This document shows positions 25,578 to 35,095 of a stretch of DNA of 64,000 nucleotides, in pieces. The position numbers were made by a program, and so were the translations under genes. Origin of the DNA: JAGVSR01 sp963742405 (lineage in GTDB: Bacteria; Pseudomonadota; Alphaproteobacteria; Rhizobiales; Hyphomicrobiaceae); the NCBI GenBank assembly GCA_963742405.1, contig CAVUMB010000005.1, positions 620,001 through 684,000 on the forward strand, read 5' to 3'. The notes below the pieces were generated by a model. That model was not told where the DNA came from and searched no databases. It saw only the letters and a program-made list of their open reading frames with translations. Numbering within the stretch: the first letter of the stretch is position 1; each line of letters opens with the position of its first letter.

Positions 25578-27524
25578 TTAAACCCGCAAATCCGGCGGCG
25601 TGGCTTCGTCCTTCAGCGCCGGCACAATATCATCTAAGGCAATCACCGTTTGCTCCTGTGAGCCCAGCCGCCGGACGGAGACGTTGCGCGCCTCCGCGTC
25701 GCGCATGCCGACGGCGAGGATGACTGGAACTTTGGCCAGTGAGTGTTCGCGAACCTTGTAGCCGATCTTCTCATTGCGCAGGTCGGCTTCGACGCGCAGC
25801 CCGGCGGCTTTCAGCGCTGACACGACTTCGTTCGCGTAGGCGTCAGCTTCGCTGGTAATCGTCGCGACCACCACCTGCAGCGGAGCCAGCCACAGCGGGA
25901 AATGACCGGCGAAGTTCTCGATCAGAATTCCGGTGAAGCGTTCGAGCGAGCCGAACATCGCGCGGTGGATCATCACTGGAGTCTTCTTGTCGGAATTCTC
26001 GTCGATGTAGAACGCGCCCAGCCGGCCCGCGAGGTTGAAGTCAACCTGCGTCGTGCCGCATTGCCATTCGCGGCCAATGGCATCTTTCAAGGTGTACTCG
26101 AGCTTGGGTCCATAAAACGCACCTTCGCCGGGCTGCAAGGCTGTACGAATGCGCCCGTTGGACTGCCGCTTCACTTCTTCCAGAACATCCGACAGCGCCT
26201 TTTCAGCTTTATCCCACAGATCATCCGCGCCGACCCGCTTTTCCGGCCGCGTCGAGAGCTTGATGAAAATATCCTCGAAGCCGAAGTCCTTATAGATCGC
26301 GAGCATCAGATCGTTGATCTTGAGGCATTCCTCCATGATCTGATCTTCGGTGATGAAGATGTGCGCATCGTCCTGTGTGAAGTGGCGCACGCGCAGCATG
26401 CCATGCAGCGCCCCCGACGGCTCATAGCGGTGCACCTTGCCGAATTCGGCGATCTTCAGCGGCAGGTCGCGATAGCTCTTGAGCCCGTGCTTATAGATTT
26501 GCACATGCCCCGGGCAGTTCATCGGCTTGCAGCAGAACACGCGCTCGTCCGGCAGCGTCGTCGTGAACATGTTCTCGCCGTAGTTCTCCCAATGTCCAGA
26601 GAGCTCCCAGAAGTGCTTCTCCATCATGTCAGGTGAATTGACTTCAACGTAGCCCGCGCGCTGCTGCTGACGACGCATATAGGCAATCAGCGTCTGGAAC
26701 AGCGTCCATCCGTTCGGGTGCCAAAAGACGGAGCCTGGAGCTTCTTCCTGGAAATGGAACAGATCCATTTCGCGGCCGAGTTTGCGATGGTCGCGCTTTT
26801 CGGCCTCTTCGAGTTGATGCAGATAGGCTTTCAGTTCGTCTTCGCTCGCCCAAGCCGTGCCATAGATACGCTGCAGCTGGGGTCGGCTCGAATCCCCACG
26901 CCAATAGGCGCCGGCGAACTTCATCAACTTGAACGCCTTGCCGATGTGCCCGGTGGAGGTCATGTGTGGGCCGCGGCACAAATCGAACCACGCGCCCTGC
27001 CGATAGATTTTGAGGTCCTGGTCTTCCGGGATCGCGTCGACGAGTTCGACCTTGAAGCCTTCCCCCATCTCCGCGAACGTATCCCGCGCCTTATTGCGCG
27101 CCCAGACTTCCTTCGTGAAGGCTGCGTTCTTCGCAATGATCTCGGCCATCTTCTTTTCGATTCTGCCGATGTCTTCCGGCAGGAACGGCTCAGCCTTGGC
27201 AAAGTCGTAATAAAACCCGTTCTCGATCACTGGACCGATGGTCACCTGCGTGCCGGGCCACAACGCTTGCACCGCTTCGGCCATGACGTGCGCCGCATCG
27301 TGCCGGATGAGTTCCAGCGCGACAGGGTCGGTGCGGGCGACAAAATTGATCGTGGCGTCGGCGGTGATGGGATCGGCAAGGTCGGTCAGAACGCCATTCA
27401 GTTGCATGGCGACCGTGCGCTTGGCGAGCGAGGGCGAGATGGCCTTCGCCACGTCCAGGCCCGTACTGCCGCCGGGAACCTTACGCGAAGCGCCGTCCGG
27501 AAACGTCAAAGTGACGTCGGTCAT
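25578..27524 (-). CDS. thrS: threonine--tRNA ligase
   Basis: Class II aminoacyl-tRNA synthetase that charges tRNA-Thr. Start at 27524 (MTDVTLTFPDGASRKVPGGS) gives 648 residues, with an N-terminal TGS domain, the editing domain containing HDAAHVMAEAVQALWPGTQV, then the catalytic core with the zinc cysteine in CKPMNCPGHVQIYKHG, motif 2 in RYEPSGALHGMLRVRHFTQD and the C-terminal anticodon-binding domain. The 30 codons upstream (to 27614) lack family features. No T-box leader seen. Complete and intact. Confidence 0.98.
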   Translation of the reverse strand: MTDVTLTFPDGASRKVPGGSTGLDVAKAISPSLAKRTVAMQLNGVLTDLADPITADATINFVARTDPVALELIRHDAAHVMAEAVQALWPGTQVTIGPVIENGFYYDFAKAEPFLPEDIGRIEKKMAEIIAKNAAFTKEVWARNKARDTFAEMGEGFKVELVDAIPEDQDLKIYRQGAWFDLCRGPHMTSTGHIGKAFKLMKFAGAYWRGDSSRPQLQRIYGTAWASEDELKAYLHQLEEAEKRDHRKLGREMDLFHFQEEAPGSVFWHPNGWTLFQTLIAYMRRQQQRAGYVEVNSPDMMEKHFWELSGHWENYGENMFTTTLPDERVFCCKPMNCPGHVQIYKHGLKSYRDLPLKIAEFGKVHRYEPSGALHGMLRVRHFTQDDAHIFITEDQIMEECLKINDLMLAIYKDFGFEDIFIKLSTRPEKRVGADDLWDKAEKALSDVLEEVKRQSNGRIRTALQPGEGAFYGPKLEYTLKDAIGREWQCGTTQVDFNLAGRLGAFYIDENSDKKTPVMIHRAMFGSLERFTGILIENFAGHFPLWLAPLQVVVATITSEADAYANEVVSALKAAGLRVEADLRNEKIGYKVREHSLAKVPVILAVGMRDAEARNVSVRRLGSQEQTVIALDDIVPALKDEATPPDLRV

Positions 27525-27990
27525 CTCTCTCTCCTGTTGCTCACTCGTCGCCAACGGGTGCGACGTAAGACATATGCCGCCGGTGTCATGCCGTCGGACG
27601 AGCCAGGATGTCAAGATTGCGTCGGGGGGAACTGGCCAGGGATGTCGCCGAGACGAACGGCATCAGCGGCCAAAGTAAGGGTCATGAAACTCTCGTGGAA
27701 TGGTGTCTTTCGGCAACGACATCCGACGATATTGTTCCGGCCCCGCCACCGAACCGCCCGATTTACCCAGCAGCTCAAAGTCCGTCCTGAACCTCGCCAA
27801 CTTCGTGTTGCGAACGGTCATTGGCTCGCTTATTGGTCCAAGTATTCGGGTTGACCGCACTATGGCCGGACAGCCACCGCTTCGACTGCCATCGGGCTGT
27901 TGACGCGAGACAGCAGCTCACGGCTCTCAACGTCACCCGATACGCCACTAGACCAAGGTGGCCCGGCCGCCCGCTCATACCGAGGTTGTT
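27525..27990. other. intergenic region between thrS and the RND efflux operon
   Basis: 466 bases separating the divergent thrS and RND adaptor starts. Apart from the weak small frame at 27663-27821 I see no gene, hairpin or regulator gene; the local repressor that often precedes such pumps is missing. Confidence 0.5.
27663..27821 (-). CDS. possible small protein, 52 residues
   Basis: Minus-strand frame upstream of thrS and on the same strand. The product MTVRNTKLARFRTDFELLGK continues to PREFHDPYFGR, soluble and basic; its ribosome site is weak. No family recognised. It could be an unannotated small gene or chance. Confidence 0.3.
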   Translation of the reverse strand: MTVRNTKLARFRTDFELLGKSGGSVAGPEQYRRMSLPKDTIPREFHDPYFGR

Positions 27991-29103
27991 ATGCTTCGCA
28001 GCGTGTTATCCTGGTTTGTCGTGATCCTTCTCATCGGCGGCATCACGGCGGCGTTGGGTTTTTATAAATACACCCAGATCCTGGCTGGCATCGCGTCAGG
28101 GACATCGCGGCCAGAACCCCAGGAAGCGGTCGCGACCGCGCGCGCGACATCGACGATTTGGGCGCCGAACACGCGCGCCATCGGCACCGTTGTAGCGAGT
28201 CAGCAGCTTGAGTTGCGCAACGAGATTGCCGGCCTTGTCGCAGCGCGCGGCTTCTCGTCCGGCGACACTGTAGAAAAAGGCCAGTTGCTCGTTCAATTCG
28301 ACGATCGCCAGGAAAAGGCCGCGATGCAAGCCGCTGAAGCCGAGGCGAGGCTGGCCAAAGCCAACCTCGCGCGCCGCGAAGCGCTGCGAGACAGCCCGGC
28401 ATTCAACATCCAGGAATTCGACAAATCGCGTGAGGAATTCGAGGCGGCAAGCGCGCGCGCTGAAAACCTGAGGGTCGCTATCGACAAGAAGCGCATCGGC
28501 GCGCCCTTCAAGGCTCGCGTCGGCATCACCGACCTTCAGCCGGGTGCCTACCTCGATGCCGGCACACTCATTGTCAAGCTTCAGGGCGTCGAAGACGATC
28601 TCTACGTTGACTTCGCATTGCCCCAGGAAAACGCGGCACTCCTGCGTCCCGGCGATGAGGTTACGCTGATGTCTCCCGCCCTGCGCGATGGTCCGCGCCA
28701 GATCAAGATCATGGCCGAGGACGACAGCGTCGATCCAGCCAACCGCAACGTCCGCTTCCGCACCCTCGCGAAGGGTCTAGGCTCAGTCTTGCGCCCTGGC
28801 GCTTTCGTTGACGTCGTCGCCAAGACCGCCGAACCTCAGCCGCGCATCGTTGTGCCGCTTTCTGCGGTGCGCCGCTCTCCCGCCGGCCAGCACGTCTTTG
28901 TTATCGAGACGAAGGACGGCCATAGCCGGGCACGACAGCGACCGGTACAGACCGGGGCCGTGATCGGGGACATGATTATCGTCGATAAAGGTCTCGAACT
29001 CGGTGAACCGATTGCAACATTCGGCTCCTTTAAACTCCGCGACGGACTTCTGATCGCCTCCGAACCCTCACCAACCACCGACGGCGCCGCCGCGCTGAAC
29101 TGA
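27991..29103 (+). CDS. RND efflux pump, periplasmic adaptor subunit
   Basis: Membrane-fusion protein of 370 residues. ATG 27991 gives MLRSVLSWFVVILLIGGITA, an N-terminal membrane anchor. A lipoyl-like half (GTVVASQQLELRNEIAGLVA) flanks a short alpha-helical hairpin (KAAMQAAEAEARLAKANLAR) and the beta-barrel with KKRIGAPFKARVGITDLQPG. It bridges the permease encoded 17 bases downstream to an outer-membrane channel. No TolC-type gene is present, so a shared channel elsewhere is expected. Substrate unknown. Confidence 0.93.
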   Translation: MLRSVLSWFVVILLIGGITAALGFYKYTQILAGIASGTSRPEPQEAVATARATSTIWAPNTRAIGTVVASQQLELRNEIAGLVAARGFSSGDTVEKGQLLVQFDDRQEKAAMQAAEAEARLAKANLARREALRDSPAFNIQEFDKSREEFEAASARAENLRVAIDKKRIGAPFKARVGITDLQPGAYLDAGTLIVKLQGVEDDLYVDFALPQENAALLRPGDEVTLMSPALRDGPRQIKIMAEDDSVDPANRNVRFRTLAKGLGSVLRPGAFVDVVAKTAEPQPRIVVPLSAVRRSPAGQHVFVIETKDGHSRARQRPVQTGAVIGDMIIVDKGLELGEPIATFGSFKLRDGLLIASEPSPTTDGAAALN

Positions 29104-29120
29104 TACGCAAACGAGGCCGC

Positions 29121-32100
29121 ATGAAAGCGCTCGATATCTTCGTCCGGCGGCCGGTCATCGCGATCGTGTTGAACCTGGCGCTCGTTCTGATCGGTCTGCG
29201 GGCTGCTTCGCAGCTGCCGGTCCAGCAATACCCGCGCATTGAAAGTTCTTCGATCGTCATCACGACGATCTACGTCGGCGCCTCGGCCGATACCATTCGC
29301 GGCTTCGTCACGACGCCGATTGAACGCGCCGTGTCATCACTGACCGGCATCGACTACGTGGAATCCTCCAGCGTCCCCGGCCTCAGCACTGTCACAGCGC
29401 GCCTCAAACTCAATCAACCAAGCACCACGGCGCTGGCCGAGGTCGGCAACCGCCTCGACCAGATCCGCAGTGAGCTGCCAATTGAAATTGAAAGTCCCGT
29501 CGTCGAAGTCCAGCGCGCGGACCGCCCCTACGCCACGTTCTACGTCAGCGTGACGTCCAGCGCGATGACACCAGCCCAGGTGACCGACTACCTGATCCGC
29601 AACATTCAGCCGCGCCTCAGCACCATTTCCAATGTCCAGCGCGTCGGCCTCGAAGGGGCCCGCCCCCAGGCCATGCGAATCTGGCTCGACGCCGACCGGC
29701 TATCGGCTTTCAGTCTCAGTGCACTCGATGTCGAATTGGCACTTCGCCGCAATAACTTCCTCGCCGCCGTCGGCCGCGCCAAGAGCAACGAAATCCAGGT
29801 CGATCTTCTGGCCGACACCGATCTGCACAACGCGCAGGAATTCGAGCGCCTGATTGTCCGCGAGGACTCCGATCGCATGGTCCGCATTTCCGACCTTGGC
29901 CGCGTCGAGTTGGGGGCCGAAGAAGAAACGTCGAACGTGCGCCACAACGGCAAGGACGCGGTCTATCTCTCGGTTTGGCCGCTCCCTGGCACGAATGAGA
30001 TCAAGGTCGCACAAGATCTCCGCCGCGAAGTGGCAGCCATTGCACCGGCGTTGCCGGAAGGCATGCAGATCGCCCTCGCCTATGACGGCGCGGTCTACAT
30101 GGAAAATTCGATCAAGGAAATCCTCACCACCTTCGCCGAGACGGTGGCGATCGTCGGCCTGATTGTATTCTTGTTCCTGGGTTCGTGGCGCAGCGCGCTG
30201 GTCCCCCTTGTCACCATCCCGATTTCGCTGATCGGCGCCATGGCGGCCATGATGGCGATGGGCTTCTCCCTTAATCTGCTGACGCTGTTGGCGATCGTTC
30301 TATCCGTCGGACTTGTCGTCGACGACGCTATTGTCGTTGTTGAGAATGTCTCCCGCCACATGCGCGACGGCATGAGCCGGACCCAGGCTGCACTCGTCAG
30401 TTCGCGGCAGTTGTTCAGCCCGATCGTTGCCATGACGATCACGCTGGCCGCGGTCTATGCTCCGATCGGCCTGCTCTCCGGCCTGACCGGCGTTCTGTTC
30501 AAGGAATTCGCTTTCACATTGGCCACCGCCGTCATCGTCTCGGGCATCGTCGCCATCACGCTGTCGCCCATCATGAGCGCCTACACGGCGCCGGCAGGCG
30601 GACACGAAAGCCGCTATGCACGTTTCATCGGCCGCCAGATGGATCGCCTTTCTGCCGGCTATGGTCGGCTGCTCGATGCCATGCTGCCGCTCAAGGGACC
30701 GATCATCGCCTTCGCGGCTTTCATCGGATTGATCGCTGTGCCGCTGTACATGTTCTCGGGCAAGGAACTGGCGCCCGTCGAGGACGAAGGCTTCATCTTG
30801 CTGATCGTCAACTCCGCACCTGACGCGTCTCTGCCCTACACCTCCGGCAACATGAACAAGGTCTACGACGTCGGCAAGGCGCTGCCGGAATTCGCGGCGA
30901 TGTTCGAGATCGTATTTCCCTCAACCGGCTTTGGCGGCTACCTGTTCAAGAACTGGCACGAACGGCAGCGCTCCGCCCACGACATTCAACCGGAAATCTT
31001 TGCTGGCGTGTCAAAGATCAAGGAGCTGCAGATCTATCCGATCCTGCCGCCGCCGCTGCCCGGTGCCGGCAACTTCGACGTTGAACTCGTTCTCAAAGGT
31101 CCCGGCACTCCCGAACAGATGGCCGACTACGCCAGCCAACTGGTCGGCGCCGCCTTCAAGAGCGGCAAATTCATGTTCGCCGATACGGACCTTAAAATCG
31201 ACCTGCCGCAGGTGCGCGTTCAGATCGACCGCGAGCGCGTGGCCGACTTGGGCCTAGACCTTGCCGACATTGGCCGCCAGCTCGGTATTTTGATCGCCGG
31301 CAATTACGTCAACCGCTTCACTCGCGAAGGCCGCGCCTACAAGGTCATCCCGCAGGTCGAACAGATTGCACGCACCGCGGCTTCCACCTTGCTCGACTAC
31401 AAGGTGCGAACCCGCGCCGGCCAGCAGGTTCCGATCTCCGCTTTCGCCAGTCTTGAAACGACGACAGCCCCGCGCACGCTCGCCCGCTTCCAACAGGCCG
31501 ATAGCTTCCGCGTCTATGGTGGCGTGGTCCCTGGCGTCACCAAGGCGGACGGCCTCGACGCGCTCGAAGCCGCCGCCAAGGAGATTTTGCCGGCGGGATA
31601 CACCATCGATTACGCAGGTGAATCGCGCCAGATCCGGCAAGAGGGCACGACGCTTGCCAGCACGCTCGGCTTTTCGATCCTGCTGATCTATCTGGTGCTC
31701 GCCGCGCAATTCGGCAGCTTCCGCGATCCTCTCGTCGTCCTGCTCGGCTCCGTGCCGCTCGCGCTGTCAGCCGCACTGCTGTTCACCTTCCTGGGCTTTA
31801 CGACCATCAACATCTACAGCCAGATCGGTTTGATCACCCTGGTCGGCCTGATCGCCAAGAACGGAATTTTGATCGTCGCGTTCGCCAACGAGCTCCAAGA
31901 GATGGGCCACAGCAAAATAGCCGCCATCCGCGAGGCGGCGATGACGCGCCTGCGGCCCATTCTCATGACCACGGCGGCAACCGTCTTTGGACATCTGCCC
32001 CTCGTCTTCGTGACGGGTGCCGGCGCGGAGGCGCGCAACAGCATCGGCATCATGCTCGTCAGCGGCATGGCGATCGGCACGCTTTTCACGCTTCTGATCC

Positions 32101-32195
32101 TGCCCGTCATCTACCTTGCCGTCGCTGCCGAGCATCGGCCACGCGTTGAGGAGGACGACGTCGACATGACGAAGGTCAAGCCTGCGATCGCATAA
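29121..32195 (+). CDS. RND efflux pump, inner-membrane permease (AcrB/HAE1 family)
   Basis: Proton-driven exporter of 1024 residues with twelve membrane helices and two large periplasmic loops. The N-terminus ALDIFVRRPVIAIVLNLALV and ASADTIRGFVTTPIERAVSS are diagnostic. The proton-relay aspartates sit in VGLVVDDAIVVVENVS near residue 400 and the partner lysine in GLIAKNGILIVAF near 912. In operon with the adaptor. Likely exports drugs, solvents or envelope toxicants; no specific substrate shown. Confidence 0.95.
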   Translation: MKALDIFVRRPVIAIVLNLALVLIGLRAASQLPVQQYPRIESSSIVITTIYVGASADTIRGFVTTPIERAVSSLTGIDYVESSSVPGLSTVTARLKLNQPSTTALAEVGNRLDQIRSELPIEIESPVVEVQRADRPYATFYVSVTSSAMTPAQVTDYLIRNIQPRLSTISNVQRVGLEGARPQAMRIWLDADRLSAFSLSALDVELALRRNNFLAAVGRAKSNEIQVDLLADTDLHNAQEFERLIVREDSDRMVRISDLGRVELGAEEETSNVRHNGKDAVYLSVWPLPGTNEIKVAQDLRREVAAIAPALPEGMQIALAYDGAVYMENSIKEILTTFAETVAIVGLIVFLFLGSWRSALVPLVTIPISLIGAMAAMMAMGFSLNLLTLLAIVLSVGLVVDDAIVVVENVSRHMRDGMSRTQAALVSSRQLFSPIVAMTITLAAVYAPIGLLSGLTGVLFKEFAFTLATAVIVSGIVAITLSPIMSAYTAPAGGHESRYARFIGRQMDRLSAGYGRLLDAMLPLKGPIIAFAAFIGLIAVPLYMFSGKELAPVEDEGFILLIVNSAPDASLPYTSGNMNKVYDVGKALPEFAAMFEIVFPSTGFGGYLFKNWHERQRSAHDIQPEIFAGVSKIKELQIYPILPPPLPGAGNFDVELVLKGPGTPEQMADYASQLVGAAFKSGKFMFADTDLKIDLPQVRVQIDRERVADLGLDLADIGRQLGILIAGNYVNRFTREGRAYKVIPQVEQIARTAASTLLDYKVRTRAGQQVPISAFASLETTTAPRTLARFQQADSFRVYGGVVPGVTKADGLDALEAAAKEILPAGYTIDYAGESRQIRQEGTTLASTLGFSILLIYLVLAAQFGSFRDPLVVLLGSVPLALSAALLFTFLGFTTINIYSQIGLITLVGLIAKNGILIVAFANELQEMGHSKIAAIREAAMTRLRPILMTTAATVFGHLPLVFVTGAGAEARNSIGIMLVSGMAIGTLFTLLILPVIYLAVAAEHRPRVEEDDVDMTKVKPAIA

Positions 32196-32213
32196 CTCCC
32201 GCGCAGCACATAC

Positions 32214-32501
32214 CTAGACCTGCGGTTTCAACGGCCCCGGCGGATTGGCCGGCTCACGGTGGTAGAACTTCAACGTCAAATACGCCCCGATCCAGGAGCC
32301 GACGATTGCGAAGGCGACGTAGATATAATTTTGCGTATAGCTGATGACGGCGAACGACGAGAGCATGTACCAGGCGCTGCTCCAGTTGGCTGCCGCCAGC
32401 GCTTTACGGGCGACGACGGCGGACGTGAACATGACATACGCCGCGTCCGTGGCAGCCGTTGCCAACAAGACACCTACCGCAATCAAATAATCGAATTCCA
32501 T
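32214..32501 (-). CDS. small membrane protein, 95 residues
   Basis: Start at 32501 is preferred because GGGAGG lies six bases before it, while the ATG two codons upstream touches that site. Product MEFDYLIAVGVLLATAATDA has three hydrophobic segments (AYVMFTSAVVARKA; MLSSFAVISYTQNYIYVAFA; IVGSWIGAYLTLKFY). No named family recognised. Convergent with the RND operon. Confidence 0.65.
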   Translation of the reverse strand: MEFDYLIAVGVLLATAATDAAYVMFTSAVVARKALAAANWSSAWYMLSSFAVISYTQNYIYVAFAIVGSWIGAYLTLKFYHREPANPPGPLKPQV

Positions 32502-32644
32502 ATTCATCCTCCCGCAGAACGCCTGGCGAAGGGTGTTTGCAATTTTATCGATGTTGCAACCAGATCTTTCACCCTTCCCGGCTAGGCTCGTTAATGGTTC
32601 GCGCACGGCCGGGGGTCGGTCTGCGCGCGAGCGGGGAGTTGAGC

Positions 32645-33160
32645 ATGCAGCCGCCGAAGCTTCTGATCCGCAAAGGCATGGTCTCGATTCAGGGCCGCAG
32701 CCGGCCCTGTATTCAGGTTTTGGCCGTCGTCGATCCTGCGGCCAAGGCCAAACTGGAAGAACTTTTCAGCACCGAGAACCTGTTCAAGCGGACGGCCTAC
32801 GCCACGGGCTTTCCCGCCGGCTTTCCGATGCCGTCGGCACCGCTGGCACCGCACTTGGCGAATTTCATGAAAAGCGATGCCTGCCCGGAAATCACCGTCA
32901 AAACCATCCTTGCGGGGCAGTTGTACCAGGCGCAGTCGATCTGGGAAATGAAGGCCTTCGAATTCATCGCCTGCCGCGCGTTCGACGCGCTGGTCGATTT
33001 CACGACCGCGGTCATGGAACTCGGCCGCGAGACGACTTACACCACACAAGCAGCAAGGAGCTACGCCGAGGCCGCAACGCTCGCGGCAGACGCCGCTGCC
33101 GCGGCGGCTGCGCTTCAACCCCTTGCGATCCCCGAGGTCATTGTGCAAACCGCCGCCTGA
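32645..33160 (+). CDS. uncharacterised 171-residue protein
   Basis: Begins MQPPKLLIRKGMVSIQGRSR after a GGGGAG ribosome site. Soluble, with conserved-looking AKAKLEELFSTENLFKRTAY and PSAPLAPHLANFMKSDACPE; the C-terminal 50 residues are strongly helical and alanine-rich (AATLAADAAAAAAALQPLAI). No signal peptide. No family recognised. Confidence 0.6.
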   Translation: MQPPKLLIRKGMVSIQGRSRPCIQVLAVVDPAAKAKLEELFSTENLFKRTAYATGFPAGFPMPSAPLAPHLANFMKSDACPEITVKTILAGQLYQAQSIWEMKAFEFIACRAFDALVDFTTAVMELGRETTYTTQAARSYAEAATLAADAAAAAAALQPLAIPEVIVQTAA

Positions 33161-33166
33161 AATCGA

Positions 33167-33481
33167 TCAAGGCTTATCTGAGAGCGGCCTGGATCGGGGC
33201 GGCGTCGTCTGTCGCCACACACCATATCGCCATGGCGCAAACGGGTGCCGCTGGCCGGTAAGATCCGGGACCGGGTCATAGCCGTGCGTCCCCCAAGGAT
33301 GGCATCGCGCCAGACGCGACAGCATCAGCCAGAAACCCTTCCACGCCCCATTGCGGTCAATGGCCTCCAAGGCATATTCCGAGCAACTCGGCAGATGCCG
33401 GCATTCCATTCCAACCCACGGCTTGATCGTTGCCCGGTAAAGGTGCACCGGCGCTTTCAGCATGGCCCGGGCGAACGTCAT
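33167..33481 (-). CDS. yidD: membrane protein insertion efficiency factor
   Basis: A 104-residue protein that aids YidC in membrane-protein insertion. The signature YRATIKPWVGMECRHLPSCS followed by EYALEAIDRNGAWKGFWL and LARCHPWGTHGYDPVP is unmistakable, with the three conserved cysteines. Its ATG overlaps the cupin gene's stop (ATGA). The usual rnpA-yidC context is absent, as in other alphaproteobacteria. Confidence 0.96.
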   Translation of the reverse strand: MTFARAMLKAPVHLYRATIKPWVGMECRHLPSCSEYALEAIDRNGAWKGFWLMLSRLARCHPWGTHGYDPVPDLTGQRHPFAPWRYGVWRQTTPPRSRPLSDKP

Positions 33482-33942
33482 GGATAGGGCTCGCCCGACT
33501 TGCGAAAGAACTGAAATTTGCCCTCGCGTTTTTGGGCGACAAGATCCACATCGGCGTAAACGACATCCTCCGATTGCGCTCGTGTCCCGACTTCCAAATA
33601 GGTTGCCGGCTCCACGCCTTCATTGACAAGCTGATGCGCGTTCGCTTCGCCAGCGGGAAATGACGCAGCCGCTCCCGCCATCAAGACAGTGCGCCCCGCG
33701 TCGGTGACGAGGGTAATCGTACCCGTGAGTACAAAAACGAACTCATCTTCCACAGCATGCCAATGCCGCAAGGACGAACATCCCCCGGCGTCCAATGTGG
33801 TGAGATTGACCCCAAATTGGGTCAGGCGCAGCAATTCCGTAAGCGCCCGTTTGTAGCGGCGATCAAAGCCGTCATCGTAAGGCGCCGGATAGATCGTCGT
33901 CCGCCGTCCGGGAACACGATGAGTGTCTTCGATAACAGGCAT
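33478..33942 (-). CDS. cupin-domain protein
   Basis: A 154-residue single-domain cupin. Metal motif 1 is RHWHAVEDEFVFVLTGTITL (HxH then E), motif 2 is FPAGEANAHQLVNEG. Such proteins bind or isomerise small molecules or sense them. Located between the IscU-like gene (18 bases upstream) and yidD (four-base overlap), in one minus-strand unit. Confidence 0.88.
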   Translation of the reverse strand: MPVIEDTHRVPGRRTTIYPAPYDDGFDRRYKRALTELLRLTQFGVNLTTLDAGGCSSLRHWHAVEDEFVFVLTGTITLVTDAGRTVLMAGAAASFPAGEANAHQLVNEGVEPATYLEVGTRAQSEDVVYADVDLVAQKREGKFQFFRKSGEPYP

Positions 33943-33960
33943 GCGCGGCGGCTCTTTCGC

Positions 33961-34428
33961 TCAGCTGGAAATACGTACGCTAGAAGTGCTTGTCTCCGCC
34001 GCCTCTGACGCGCGCAAGGCCCGCTCGACAGCGTCGAAAATGAGCAGCGTCGAGGCATGCCGGTGCCGGTAATCGCGGACCGGTTGCAAGAGCCGCAAAT
34101 CCAACCAGCGCCCCCCCGGACCGGCCCCGTTCTCCTTCAGCATCCCGCGCATTTCGTCTGCCACCTGCCGGAACTCAGCCACCCCGGTGCCGACAATTTC
34201 GCGCCCGACAACGGAAGCTGACGCCTGACCGAGCAGACAGGCCTTCACGTTTTGAGCAAAGTTCGTAATGCAATCCCCCTCCACAATGAGATCGACCGAA
34301 ACAGTCGATCCACAAAGCTTGGAATGTGCTTCCCCGCTCACCGCGGAGCCGCCCAATCGGCCCGTTCGCGGGATCGCTGCCGCGAGTTCGAGGATCTTCG
34401 TGTTGTAGATGTCGTCTAGCTCAGCCAT
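33961..34428 (-). CDS. IscU/NifU-like Fe-S scaffold protein
   Basis: Iron-sulfur assembly scaffold of 155 residues. The N-terminus MAELDDIYNTKILELAAAIP and the three cysteines (HSKLCGSTVSVDL; GDCITNF; VKACLLGQASASV) match the alphaproteobacterial scaffold family. It differs from canonical IscU, where an aspartate follows the first cysteine (CGD); here CGS. Head of a unit with the cupin and yidD, divergent from hisI. Confidence 0.85.
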   Translation of the reverse strand: MAELDDIYNTKILELAAAIPRTGRLGGSAVSGEAHSKLCGSTVSVDLIVEGDCITNFAQNVKACLLGQASASVVGREIVGTGVAEFRQVADEMRGMLKENGAGPGGRWLDLRLLQPVRDYRHRHASTLLIFDAVERALRASEAAETSTSSVRISS

Positions 34429-34501
34429 TCGTGCTCCGTTGCGGCCCCAAGCTCAGACGAACCGCGCTATACATATAGGCTCAAACCATACGGACGACAC
34501 C

Positions 34502-34921
34502 ATGCCCCCGAAATTTACGGAACCCGCTGATACGCAGAGCCTCGAACAGGGTCAGCTCCTGACCCCGCGCTTTGACGGTAACGGCCTTATTGCAGCCGTC
34601 GCGACCGATGCGTTAACCGGCGACGTTCTCATGCTAGCCTGGATGAACGCCGACGCACTGAGTCGCAGCATCGAAACCGGTCTGGCCCATTTCTGGAGCC
34701 GCTCGCGAAGCAAGCTGTGGAAGAAAGGTGAGGAAAGCGGCAACGAACTCGAAATCGAGGAGATGCGCGTCGACTGTGACCAGGACGCGATTTGGATGAA
34801 GGTGCGCGTTAAGGGTCAGGGTGCCGCCTGCCACACCGGCGCACGTTCGTGTTTCTATCGCCGCGTTACGTCGGGCAATGGACAAACGGTGCGCCTTCAA
34901 CCTGTACCGGCGCCCAAGTAA
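34502..34921 (+). CDS. hisI: phosphoribosyl-AMP cyclohydrolase
   Basis: Third step of histidine biosynthesis, ring opening of phosphoribosyl-AMP. ATG 34502 gives 139 residues. Marks: DVLMLAWMNADALSRSIETG, HFWSRSRSKLWKKGEESGN, the metal aspartates in VDCDQDAIWMKV and the zinc cysteines in ACHTGARSCFYRRV. No HisE fusion. It stands apart from the other his genes, normal for this group. Confidence 0.96.
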   Translation: MPPKFTEPADTQSLEQGQLLTPRFDGNGLIAAVATDALTGDVLMLAWMNADALSRSIETGLAHFWSRSRSKLWKKGEESGNELEIEEMRVDCDQDAIWMKVRVKGQGAACHTGARSCFYRRVTSGNGQTVRLQPVPAPK

Positions 34922-35095
34922 CGCTGACATTCGTCCGTCCGCTCAACATTTCTCCGGCTTGGGATGTTTTGATACGCGCAGTAGTAATCATTTTACCAAT
35001 CTTCTAGGGCGTCTTTAATGTCCTCCTGGCACGCTATGGCGACAAAGTAGGTACGGGCCTTGCTTTCGACAGACCGCAAGCGGTCGGAGACGCAC

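Noticed and set aside
27525..27990. T-box or attenuator ahead of thrS
   Set aside because: No T-box consensus or leader peptide with threonine codons found.
29606..32135. Several minus-strand frames opposite the RND permease
   Set aside because: All lie on the non-coding strand of a clear permease gene and are rich in Arg/Ser.
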